Shown here piece by piece: positions 21,806-31,771 of a stretch of DNA of 64,000 nucleotides. The stretch comes from Phialophora verrucosa (Eukaryota > Ascomycota > Eurotiomycetes > Chaetothyriales > Herpotrichiellaceae): the NCBI GenBank assembly GCA_002099365.1, contig MSED01000011.1, positions 687,001-751,000 of the forward strand, given 5' to 3'. The notes under the pieces are model-generated. The model saw only the letters and a program-made list of their open reading frames with translations, made no database searches and was not told the origin of the DNA. The position numbers were made by a program, and so were the translations under genes. The first letter of the stretch is position 1. Each line of letters begins with the position of its first letter.

Positions 21806-23251
21806 TCACAAATTTTTCTCCTTTATCATGACAAGCGTAACGCCTGCCATCCAGAATTCTGTTTTATAGCGTCTGAATTCGGAGAGTCTCTTCTTTGTCA
21901 GACGCCGATAAAATAACTTCCTCTCGATCGCGAAGCTACTGCCGCCATACAGGAATCGAGCTCTCTTACCAGGGCGATAACCAGGAGGCAAAGGACAGGT
22001 ATGAGGGACGTCGAAACCGGTGTGTCTATACCCGATACATTGTGTATGGCCCTGGGTCCAGTAGGGCTCAGAGAGGGTGATGCGTCGGAGCCCCGGAAAT
22101 GCGGGTAAGGCTCGGTAAAGGGATTCAAGCATATCTTCGCGATACCTAGGCACTCGTGCGGCTTGTTCTCGGTCGATAACGAGATAAAGCTCCTCAAGCG
22201 AACTTGGGAGTCGTGATGTTATCTCGCCGGAACCAAGGTAGTTCTCTGTATACTCGTTCAAATAATAGAGGTTATACGTAGCACAGCTCACAGGGCAAAA
22301 CTTGCGACCTATAAGCAGTGAGGGATCAATCGTGAGATGCTTTAGATTCGGAAATCCTGAAAAGTCGAGGAGGCTGGAATCTATTTGGTACCTATACCGA
22401 TTGCCGTATAGAATAGAGACCTCGTTAAGAGATTGCTGGAGTAGCTGAAGCCTGAGGTTGAGATCTTTGATCCAATTAGGATAGATGTGATCAGATACCG
22501 TAAAGCGATATGCAGAATAAGTCAGCGCGCCTAGGCAACCTAAGAGTTTGGTTAATGTTGTTGCTTCTATCTCTGCCTCGTGGAATGTCAGTGAACTGAT
22601 CTTCGAAACGACTCCGTCGTAACCGCTCGAAGCCGCGGAGGCGTGAATGCTATAGTCGTACACCTTTGAGTGAGTAAATGTTAGGGATTTCAGCGGGGGA
22701 TGGTATAATATAGCAGGAAGCTGAGAAAAATGAACCCCATTACCCAACTTGCGGTGGTAACCGATCTGTAAAGATTCAAGATTTGGGGGTAGAGTAAAAT
22801 CCACAATCCCGTCCACTGTTTCTACAACCAGTGTCTTAAGGGCGTGTAGTGTTGACATGAAATTCTCAGGGATTTGATGACAGAGAGGACGGGGACCGCC
22901 AAGGCCGACGGCCGATCTAGGATGACACGTTCGGCAGAAGCGGCGGATCCAGATCATTCTCTGTATTCTAGCAGCGTTCCTCTGTAGAATAGGCGGTAGC
23001 TCATGCGTCAAACGGTAAGCGGTGATTGTGAACGTGGGATCGTAAGTCGTTATCCTGAGCAAGCGTCCACAATAACCCCCATCGGCATCGTACAGTGGAT
23101 CCAGGTGCCAAATGATAGAGTTAAATAGTTCCAAGCTGATTAGTTGACCCAAGTCCCTGCACGTGAGGGAGAGGTTCTTCTTATCGAGTGCCGATAGGTA
23201 GCTTGCGACCATTTGCAGCACCTCGGTCGGCATTTCGATTATAGTTCGCAT
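21806..23251 (-). CDS. F-box protein, fungal type
   Basis: An intact single-exon frame of 481 residues starts MRTIIEMPTEVLQMVASYLSAL. It continues with DKKNLSLTCRDLGQLISLELF, a clear F-box (residues about 4-45) that would bind Skp1 in an SCF ubiquitin ligase. The rest has irregular leucine-rich strands (LKTLVVET, LPPNLESLQIGY, LKSLTFTHS, LKHLTIDPSLLI, LPSSLEELYLVI), the usual substrate-recognition arrangement in fungal F-box proteins. A CxxC pair lies near 104-108. The target is unknown. Codon use is less GC-biased than in REV3 or SLA2, consistent with an accessory or faster-evolving gene. Confidence 0.85.
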   Translation of the reverse strand: MRTIIEMPTEVLQMVASYLSALDKKNLSLTCRDLGQLISLELFNSIIWHLDPLYDADGGYCGRLLRITTYDPTFTITAYRLTHELPPILQRNAARIQRMIWIRRFCRTCHPRSAVGLGGPRPLCHQIPENFMSTLHALKTLVVETVDGIVDFTLPPNLESLQIGYHRKLGNGVHFSQLPAILYHPPLKSLTFTHSKVYDYSIHASAASSGYDGVVSKISSLTFHEAEIEATTLTKLLGCLGALTYSAYRFTVSDHIYPNWIKDLNLRLQLLQQSLNEVSILYGNRYRYQIDSSLLDFSGFPNLKHLTIDPSLLIGRKFCPVSCATYNLYYLNEYTENYLGSGEITSRLPSSLEELYLVIDREQAARVPRYREDMLESLYRALPAFPGLRRITLSEPYWTQGHTQCIGYRHTGFDVPHTCPLPPGYRPGKRARFLYGGSSFAIERKLFYRRLTKKRLSEFRRYKTEFWMAGVTLVMIKEKNL

Positions 23252-25668
23252 ATTGAGAGGGTTGCTTCGGTTCGGTAGGGGAAAATATATTTCTCGAGTT
23301 CACGAGTTGGTAATCTGACTTCTGTAAATTGTCGATAAAGTTCTAGGTATGCATGTTCCCGAAGACAAGCCCCGGCTTTATAAACCTCGATAGCCGCTCT
23401 GCGTCAAAGAAACCGACCATAAAAGGGAATGAATAATAGAACGGGACTCGAAATAGCAAACTCTTTCAAAAGCTGTCCATCCTTTGTTCAAAGAGAGGAG
23501 ACGTCAGCATTAATAGAACAAAAAATGGAATGTGACGCAAAGAGCAATCTTTCCCGTTAACTTGAAAAAGGCGAGCATATTGAATACACGTTCCGGATCG
23601 ACGAGAACTCCGAAGAGGCCAACGGGCCAGACAAAGGACTGCGATCTCGTGCTCGACAGTTGGAGCCCTCCCCATTACCATGATCGGGCGCGGGCGATGG
23701 CCTTGTCCCCATGGGTTGTGCTAAACGCGGTAACGATTGAACATCGGAGACGTCAATGCGCGTGCCACATCCGAAGTAGGGGTGGGGTCAGGAAAGCCGA
23801 CAAGGTCGTGTGTCTCAAGGAACGTCCTACCGACACAATAGATTATTAGTCCAATCACGCGTCGCGGCGACGGTGATCTGCTCAACGGTACATGGAGTGG
23901 CCAAGGATCCACCCATTGCGCTTGCTGGCAGAGGCTATGGGCAAGTAAGCCCAGGGAACAAAGCACCAAGACGACCCTTATTTGCTAGAGAGTGAGGAGG
24001 CTCCCGACCCTACAGGGGTCTTGCGTGAAACTCCATGAAGCGAGACTATTCATTAGCTACCTTGAACTTGAAGGGGATATCCAAGCACTTACCAGAAACT
24101 CTGAATGTGAGGCACGCCATACTGGATGTATTGTCGTGGCCACCAATTTGGGTCAGTCCTTTGACAGTCAAAATTTCTAGCATTCCACACGGGCTTCAGT
24201 GTTAAAAGAATGTAAGGCTGCAAACAAGCTACGCCAAAGCTTCTGGCAACGCGCAACGAAATGAGCCAACTCTAAGCTGAGACGGCAGACGCCATGCAGC
24301 TGGAACCCTTGACCGGACGGTAGCCTCTGAAGAGAAGCCCAATTCCCGTGATTCTCCGCTGCGAAACGTCCTCCGCCAAGTCCCTGCATCTTCCGCCCGT
24401 CCGCTCCAACCTCATGAAAATATCAGACTCTCCGGTACAAACATCTACGCCCTCGGCTTCCGAACCAGCACTACATCGACATGATGCACCTCGCTAGACG
24501 GTCATGCCCTGGCACGGACACAATTCTGATTGCTTGTCCTTAGAACTAACCCAAATAAAATGCGGTTACCGAAATATGCCAAGCCCTTGGCGAGTTTGTT
24601 GCTGAGCTGTCGGTGCTGATAGTCACGTGAAATATTTCACGTGCACCACGCCTATCAAAGACACGCCCATCTGACGTTCATCTTCCTGTTTGCTCCGTAC
24701 CGTACGCAGATGATAGTAAATGAGAACTGCAATTGACCACTGCTCGTTCAACATGAGCCGGACGCTGCGAACCTTCACTCTATTCCTCGCATTGTCCCGC
24801 TTCGCCTCGCGGACACTTTGGCAACGGTGTCCTTTCTACGGAACTGTTGAATGCACGACAACACAGCGCAGTTGGCAGTTGCGCAATGGACAATGACCTG
24901 ATTCACCACGGTTTCCAGTTTCCCTGGCAAAGCACTCCCATTCTGCAACATGTTGAGATCACCCATGCATTCCACCGTAAACAGGGTCTGCGCCCGGCCC
25001 GAGTTCGATGAACCCATACACTTGTTGAGATGCAGTGAGGTGAAAGCAGCAATCAAACACGTTTTGAATGGAGACAACGGACTGCGACGCACGCAAAAGA
25101 CAAATCAGAAGCGGCCATATTCCAAGACCTGGTGTTGGAGCACTCTTACCGCCAAACAATGAAAGTCTGACCAAATGTCTTGCACAGCTGCTGATTGACT
25201 GTTTGAAACATATGCCACCACTGTCCCAAGTGGCCCAGTATCCGGTTCGTCCGTCGCCCTCTTTCATTCTTTCATGCCTCAGCCTGGTCCTAGCAGTTTC
25301 AGCAACGAAGGGGCAATCTGACGGAAAGACACGCCGCCTCGGCCTTGCTGTGAAAACTCAGCAACAATGAGATGCACGTTGTCTGCACGGCCTCCGTTGC
25401 CTTCAAGACAAGACAGTCATCTATTGGGAACTGGGTGATGGTTCTATGTGTGCTTTGTCCTCTCCATTTTCGTCCACCTTCATGATGAGACGGTGTCATT
25501 TTGGAACCTGTGTGCAGGTTCCCTGTATGCTCTGTCTCTTCGTATACACACAAAACTACCACCACGAAAGATTGCACAGGTGAATCTATAAGGTGGTCTT
25601 CAACCTGCAACCTGTAAGTCCGTCCAACAGTCCCCATCTGCCAGCTTATTGCATCCCCAGTTCCTATT
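23252..25668. other. Gene-poor spacer of 2.4 kb
   Basis: No supported gene on either strand, only short frames without recognisable features. It contains the 20-bp palindrome at 24624-24643. Overall it looks like accessory or decayed sequence. Confidence 0.45.
24624..24643. promoter_or_regulatory. Perfect 20-bp palindrome with two CACGTG boxes
   Basis: CACGTGAAATATTTCACGTG is its own reverse complement and places two CACGTG sites 14 bases apart. It lies about 1 kb upstream of the next gene start (25669). A regulator site is plausible; nothing else confirms it. Confidence 0.45.
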
Positions 25669-26955
25669 ATGGCTACCCGTACAAACAAGTCCTACACTGA
25701 TTACTTCAAAGACACAGAAATAAGTCTTGAGACCAGGGAGATCGCTCGTAGAGCAACCAACAGTCTCCTGACTATCACTTCGTTCGTCACGGATTTGCCC
25801 AAAAATCCGGATTTCCCTGTGTTCCCTCGAACCGATGAAGGCCTGAGCACATTTGTCACCTACAACCATCTTCTCCAACGCCTACGATTGGACTACGAAG
25901 GATTGACAGTTTTTGAAAAGAATTTCGAAAACACTGACATTGAGCACAACTTCAGAGATTCCCTGCATGATTTAGGGACCAAGCTCACAAACCTCGGGGC
26001 GACGTCTACCGTGGGTGGAGAAGAAGTACCAAACTGCTCTGTGATCGAGCTGCTCATCGAACTTTGCTTCAAATCCGTGTCTCCCACTCCTGCAACGCTA
26101 GGTAAGTGTTCTTTCCACAGGAGACCACCTCCACAGCATGACGACTAACACCGTGCAGATGATTTTGAAAATCTCCTACTCGTCAAACTGAGGCCGGGGT
26201 TGGCAAAATCGGGCGGTAACGCTATGACGACAAAATCAGCAGTCCCAGGAGTCATATTCGTGTTCACTAATCATGAAAACAAAAGCGAATTGATGGTGAC
26301 AGCCAGCACGGCAGATTGGAAACACTTCGTTGGGCTTCGGAACAAGCTCAAAGAGACGCGTGCAAATGGCTTGGATTGCAAGGATCGTTCACGTTTAAAG
26401 ACCATGTGCGACCACTTGAGAGAAGTGTGGGAGGGAATGAACAATGGGGAAAAGTCGACGAAGAATGGGAAAAAGTCGACAAAGAATGGGAAAAAGTCGA
26501 CAAAGAATGGGAAAAAGTCGACAAAGAATGGGAAAAAGTCGACAAAGAATGGGAAAAAGTCGACAAAGAATGGGAAAAAGTCGACAAAGAATGCGTCGCC
26601 GGAGGTGGTCTCGGTGGAGACGGTGCTGAAAAAGATGAAAGACGACTATCTATTCGAGCCAGTCGACCATGCGCAAATACAAGGGAAGTCGTTTCGAGTT
26701 TGCGAGCCTCAGCAACAAGGCCAGAGCCAGTCCCAGCAACAAGGCCAGAACCTTTTCCAGCCCACCCCTCGGTGTGTAAAATGTCGCGTGTTGTACAAAT
26801 TCGACATGGCCACGGAAAAAGACCCGGAGAAATACTCCGAAATTTACCCACTCGGAAGCTGTGCCGAGGATATCGCACACTGGATCCTCGAGCTGCCAGG
26901 TGAGAAGCGGAAAAAATACGTCTTCACCGCGAACCAGGAAAAGTCCGTCTATTGA
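25669..26955 (+). CDS. Hypothetical protein with seven KSTKNGK-type repeats
   Basis: Two exons (25669-26101, 26159-26955) give about 409 residues. The 57-nt intron has GTAAGT..CAG and phase-correct joining (PATL-DDFENLL). The N-terminal 180 residues are mostly helical. A Lys-rich tract follows (about 240-290), built of seven copies of a 7-residue unit encoded by 21-bp repeats. Then come a short Gln repeat (QQQGQSQSQQQGQ) and a C-terminal Cys segment, RCVKCRVLY...YPLGSCAEDIAHW. The CxxC plus GxCAE spacing recalls zinc-binding deaminase-like proteins found in fungi, but I cannot confirm this. The frame is supported by the intron and by sensible protein on both sides of the repeat. It lies alone in accessory-type DNA. 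Confidence 0.65.
26443..26589 (+). repeat. Seven 21-bp coding repeats
   Basis: The unit AATGGGAAAAAGTCGACAAAG repeats seven times head to tail; only the first copy varies (one A-to-G in the start and one in GACGAAG). The unit has no stop in any forward frame, so length change by whole units keeps the gene open. Confidence 0.95.
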
Positions 26956-28473
26956 GTTCTGGCACAAGGGCCGACGGCCGAGCACACGGCGCTGCTCAAC
27001 ATCAACGTCAACCATACTACACTGCCTGGGTTTACTTGACGGAGAATGGAAGGGTCAGCATTGTCGCGTGTCGAACTGGGTGGGGGTTGAACCTGAAGAG
27101 AAATGTATGGTCAATGCGATTTGTGAGACTGAGCACTAGCATCGTGAAGAGGACGGGCGGCTGGTTTGTCAGGAAATGAGTATGTTTTGGACTATGTTAT
27201 GTTTGGATCACCGAAAGTATTGTGCAAAATGCCGTGAGAGTTCGTCGTTGGCGACCGCCTGCCCATGGCGGAAGGTCGCACCTTGATGCCTCCATCCCAC
27301 TACATCGGGGCTCCATGTCATGTCGAGGAAGCACGTTGCGCCTCGCACCTACCAGGAATAGGCGCATTGGCCCACCACCGGCCGGGCGCTTCACAAGACT
27401 GCCGGACTGCCGAGCTCCCTTGAGCGGCGAGCTTTTGTGCTTGGTGCTGCGTGAGGCCGCAAACGGTGCCATCTCATTGGTGGAACCGTGACCATTGGAA
27501 TTGTCCGCTTATCAAGACATAATAATGCAGGATCGGTGATGCGACCAGCGCTTTGACTTTCCCAGCCAGCTCTGGGAGTAAGTACTTCGTTGCCGTTCCT
27601 CGTACCTTGATGGTTTGTTCTTCTCTGAATTTGTCTCGCCGCCCGTCACTGTGCCTCCCGTCGAACTGAGCACTCGATCACGTTGAACAAGCGCGTCTCG
27701 GGCAATTATGGGTATTTCGGCATGCATTTGTCTCCTTCTCGCTACCGGAATCTTCGCATGGACCGTCCTCACCGCAGCACGAGGCTTGCTGGATGCTCCT
27801 GCCTTTGGAAGGTTTCTCAAGGGGTTGTAACTGCTAGGATCGGGTTGTTGTTCTGAGCGCAAGGCCGTGACTGGTCCTTCGGTTCGAAAATGAGTCAGTG
27901 AATGGATGAGTGAGTGAGTGGGTGGCTCTCCACGATCTATGCTGCCGGCCAGTCTAAGCATGGAGCACGCCGTGATTCCAGCAGATAAGCCAAAATCAAA
28001 GAGGATGTATGAACAGCGTAATTGCCGACTTCGGATCGAACGTTCGCATCAACCTTTCGAGGGAAAGTAAGACGTCTGTGGATGCATCCAGCAGTCAGAA
28101 TCAGAAATCAGACATAGGAATCAGTGCACGTCCGCTTCTTGTGCTCTCCCTGTTCCCCCTGCGGCTAAGTTTCCGTCCCTGCCTGGAGTCGTACTCGTAC
28201 TCGTACCGATGCTCGTACTGACACTCGTACATCTTGGCACGAGGCTGTAGAATTCAGCCTTGTCTGCATTTTCCCAGTCGCCGCAACTTCACTCGACGTC
28301 CGATCTCCCCCTCCACATTGCACTCACTCCATCGTTAATCCTCCACTCACGACTTTCTGCCTGCGCGCCCAAGCAAACATCGCTCTCTTCCAGTGCATAC
28401 GTCTTGCTTGACTCTAAGCGGACCACACGGCCTTCGCCATCGCCATCTGCGTCACCATCGCCATTACCATCAC
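26956..28473. other. Intergenic, no gene supported
   Basis: About 1.5 kb. Simple GAGT repeats lie near 27900 and TCGTAC repeats near 28190-28230. The last 100 bases are C-rich and are probably SLU7 leader. Confidence 0.45.
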
Positions 28474-29958
28474 ATGGCCCAGGACAAAAAGAATCCCACG
28501 GCTGCGACGGCCGCGGACCCCACTCGCAATGAATACATCCCATCCTTCATCTCCAAGCGGCCTTTCTGGGTCGAAACCACCCATTCCAGCGACACCGACT
28601 ACCTCGAGCATCAGCGTCTCCAATCCGCGCCCAAGGACACGCTCGACCAGGCGAAATGGTACGAGCGGGGCAAAAAGGCCGGCCCCGCGGCGACAAAATT
28701 CCGCAAAGGCGCGTGCGAGAACTGCGGCGCCATGACGCACAAGACCAAGGACTGCCTGAGTCGGCCGCGGAAACACGGCGCCCGCTGGACGGGGCAGGAC
28801 ATCCAGGCGGACGAGGTGATCGAGGACGTGCAGCTAGGGTGGGACGCCAAGCGCGACCGCTGGAACGGGTATGACGCCCGCGAATACCGCGCCGTGGTGC
28901 AGGAGTACGAAGACCTGCAGGCGCTAAAGAAGGCGACGAGCGGGCGCAACGACGCGGACGACGACGCCCGGATCGCCGAGGAGACGGACATGGGCCGCTC
29001 CCAGCCCACGTCGACCCGCCAGCTGCGCCTCCGCGAGGACACGGCCGTCTACCTGCGGAACCTGGACCTGGACAGCGCGCGCTACGACCCCAAGACTCGG
29101 TCGATGGATAAATCCGAAATGCCCGCGAATGCGGAGGACGTGGACGTCTCCGAGGGGTTCCGACGCCCGGACGCCGATGCCACCACCGACGACGCCGCCG
29201 CCTTCGAGGCCGCGCAGCGGTACGCTTGGGAAACGCAAGGTGGCAACGTGGCCGGCGCGGAGAAGCTGCACGTCCAGGCGAACCCTACGCAAGGTGAGAT
29301 CCTGCGCAAGAGACAAACCCAGGAAGCGGCGGCGAAGAAGGAAGCCACCAGGAAGGCTCTGCTCGAGAGATACGGCGACGCGGCCCAGCCCGCGACCAAG
29401 AAGCTCAAGTCCGGCGTCGTCGCGAATGAACGGTACGTCGAATACGACGAGCAAGGCCAGATCAAGGGCGCACGGGGCCGCACCATCGCCAGGAGCAAAT
29501 ACCGCGAGGACGTTTTTACGAACAATCACACTTCGGTGTGGGGCAGTTGGTGGCGCGACTTCACGTGGGGATATGCCTGCTGCCATTCCACGGTGCGGAA
29601 TAGTTACTGTACGGGCGAGGAAGGGCGACGGGCTTGGGAGGAGAGTGAGGGGCTGAGAACAGGGCAATCTCTGCCCCAGATTGAGAATGGTGGCGATGAG
29701 ACGAAAGAGGAAGCGGAAGTGGAAACACAGCTAGATGGAGAGGTTGTGAACGAGCGGAAGGAGACCGGAGAGGACGGCGTGGTGGATTCGACGAGTCGCG
29801 GGCAGAAAAAGAAGCCTCCAACAGCTGCGAAAAAGCGGACGCTTCAAGAGCTGCAATCGGGCATATCCGAGGAGGAGCTCGAGTCGTACAAAAGGAATCG
29901 ACTGGCGGCCGATGATCCCATGGCTGGCATGCTGGGCAAGGACGAGCTAATCAGGTGA
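28474..29958 (+). CDS. SLU7: Pre-mRNA splicing factor Slu7
   Basis: A single-exon frame of 494 residues starts MAQDKKNPTAATAADPTRNEYIPSFI. Slu7 acts in the second catalytic step of splicing and helps choose the 3' splice site. The YIPSFISKRPFWV segment and the CCHC zinc knuckle (C81, C84, H89, C94; CENCGAMTHKTKDC) are diagnostic. The conserved block TNNHTSVWGSWW...WGYACCHSTVRNSYCTGEEG and the C-terminal end DDPMAGMLGKDELI also match. The frame is open 27 codons further upstream, but that part has only a GTG and reads as His-rich leader, so the ATG at 28474 is preferred. No intron needed. Confidence 0.95.
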   Translation: MAQDKKNPTAATAADPTRNEYIPSFISKRPFWVETTHSSDTDYLEHQRLQSAPKDTLDQAKWYERGKKAGPAATKFRKGACENCGAMTHKTKDCLSRPRKHGARWTGQDIQADEVIEDVQLGWDAKRDRWNGYDAREYRAVVQEYEDLQALKKATSGRNDADDDARIAEETDMGRSQPTSTRQLRLREDTAVYLRNLDLDSARYDPKTRSMDKSEMPANAEDVDVSEGFRRPDADATTDDAAAFEAAQRYAWETQGGNVAGAEKLHVQANPTQGEILRKRQTQEAAAKKEATRKALLERYGDAAQPATKKLKSGVVANERYVEYDEQGQIKGARGRTIARSKYREDVFTNNHTSVWGSWWRDFTWGYACCHSTVRNSYCTGEEGRRAWEESEGLRTGQSLPQIENGGDETKEEAEVETQLDGEVVNERKETGEDGVVDSTSRGQKKKPPTAAKKRTLQELQSGISEEELESYKRNRLAADDPMAGMLGKDELIR

Positions 29959-30227
29959 AGTAGTTGATGGCGAGAGGAAGGATCCTTTCGATTTCGTCGA
30001 AGCGTTCAAGCGAGTCGGGTCACCTACGTACGAGACGAGAATCACCGAAGGAACAGCAGCAGCAGATCAGCACCAAGGAGCAGCCCTTCTAGTTTCTAGT
30101 CGAAAGAAAATCAAAACACGACCACCGTGGCCCCCTTCCTTATGGATATCACCTTTCTGTTACAGTACCTGGACCCATCCGGCCCTGCGAATGCTCGTCA
30201 TGAACCAACCCAGCCACCATTCTGCCA

Positions 30228-31268
30228 TCATGCCGCCGCCGCCGGCGGTATACCCCAAATCCACATACACAGCTTGGCACAACAGCTGTCACATTTACTC
30301 TCCTCCTCCTCCTCCGGCTCCTGCCCTTCCACAGCAGGGCCAATCGCACTGGCACTCCTGCGGCGCCCCCCGCTGGTCGCATCCGTCCTCCGCAAAGACA
30401 CCAACGTCGCTGGTACCTCAGCTGCTGGTTCGGCGGGAGCGTCCGACTTTTCCATTCTCGCCAAAGGAAGGTCCTCGATCGTCCTCTCGCCGACGCCGTG
30501 ACCGCTGAACCGCGGGCCGAACGCCCCTCGGATATACGTCCCATCATCGGCGCGAGCCAGTGGTCCGGGATCATTGGCCATGTATACCCAAGGAGGAAGA
30601 ACCATCTGGAACCCCAATCCCGAGGACACTGCTTGTCCTTGGGGAGAGATTTGGGGAATCGACAAGGATGCACGTCCACGGACTGTGTCCGGGCCGAACA
30701 CGCGAGACATGCCAATCGCGGCTAATGTTCGTCTGAAAAGATGTTGCCTGCGATCGTGCGGCCTTTGGGGCGGCAATGGGGGTGGAGCTGCACAGCCCGC
30801 TGGCACGACTCCGTGTGCTGCCATCGAATTTGCGCTCGTACCTGCTTCTGCTGCTACCGCATCTTGCTCATAGCTCTCGTCGTGCGAGTGCAGCCAGTGG
30901 CGGAGTGTCAGGGATGTTCTGCTCAGCAGTCCTTGTTCTAAGCGGAGTAAAGTCGCTTCCCAGCTTCCAAACGGAGGGAGTCCGGGTGGTGTCGGAATCC
31001 GGACGGGTGGTGGGTGGGCTGGTTCAAGTGGCCGCGCGGGAACCCAATTGCTGTCGAAGCTGAATTCAGAACAGGTGCGGTAGTAATAATGAGAACCGTG
31101 TCCCACGACATTGCCCTTCGTGACGACGAGATCGAGGTCATTAAGTGAACGCGAAAGACGATGATAGGTTCTCGGTTCATGAATTGGTATCATGACCATT
31201 TCTGGCTGAGGCGAACCCGAGAAGCCCTCAAAAGAATGGATATAAGAAGAGACTGACTCGTGCATCAT
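30228..31268 (-). CDS. Hypothetical fungal protein with PPGLPPFG motif
   Basis: An uninterrupted 346-residue frame. The N-terminal part is ordered (MMHESVSSYIHSFEGF, SLNDLDLVVTKGNVVGHGSHYYYR). RIPTPPGLPPFGSWEA near 90-105 resembles a motif I recall from fungal hypothetical proteins. The rest is Pro/Ala-rich, then an acidic stretch (EGQEPEEEEES) and a Cys-rich end, CDSCCAKLCMWIWG, which could be a membrane-associated or lipidated tail. No enzyme motif seen and no function assigned. The opposite strand is also partly open but gives low-complexity protein. Confidence 0.6.
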   Translation of the reverse strand: MMHESVSSYIHSFEGFSGSPQPEMVMIPIHEPRTYHRLSRSLNDLDLVVTKGNVVGHGSHYYYRTCSEFSFDSNWVPARPLEPAHPPPVRIPTPPGLPPFGSWEATLLRLEQGLLSRTSLTLRHWLHSHDESYEQDAVAAEAGTSANSMAAHGVVPAGCAAPPPLPPQRPHDRRQHLFRRTLAAIGMSRVFGPDTVRGRASLSIPQISPQGQAVSSGLGFQMVLPPWVYMANDPGPLARADDGTYIRGAFGPRFSGHGVGERTIEDLPLARMEKSDAPAEPAAEVPATLVSLRRTDATSGGRRRSASAIGPAVEGQEPEEEEESKCDSCCAKLCMWIWGIPPAAAA

Positions 31269-31771
31269 GGCAATGCTATGGATATGTATTCAGCGCCGAC
31301 ATCTGCTAAGGGAATGTGGAGGTTGAGTAACTGGTGGGCCGGAATGGGATACATGATGAGCTTCGAGTCCAATTCAAGAGGGTAAATGGAAGCAAGGGAA
31401 ACCCAGAGAGGAAGGCGGCATGTCCAGAGAAGGTAGAACCTGCCATGGCAGCATGTCAAGTCAAACACACAAGGCAGCAGCGCAAGAAGCTCCGAGTCGT
31501 TTGTTGGAACCGAGTTCCGATATTGCAGAGCTGTTGCCAAAGACAAAGCGACTATCAACCTGTAGACTGCGATGGCAAGCCTGGGAACTTCAGATGGTCA
31601 GTGTCCAACAGCGTAAAAGTGTTTCCAGAATATACTTCCTCCAATGCCCGTGCTCGATGCTGCTACAACGTGAAATGTAGTGTACAGATTAGCATTACCG
31701 ACACCAATAAGCCTTTCCCATTCTGCTCTCGTTTTTGCTGGCCGTCAAAATCGTAACATTCGTGAAAGGAA
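31269..31771. other. Intergenic, no gene seen
   Basis: About 500 bases between two minus-strand genes: the promoter side of the PPGLPPFG gene and the 3' side of the Uds1-type gene. Confidence 0.5.

Noticed and set aside
26316..26903. Alternative frame of the 21-bp repeat encoding a Glu-Trp-Glu-Lys-Val-Asp heptad
   Set aside because: The 21-bp unit has no stop in any forward frame, so openness is not evidence. Only the other frame joins to an upstream exon through a proper intron.
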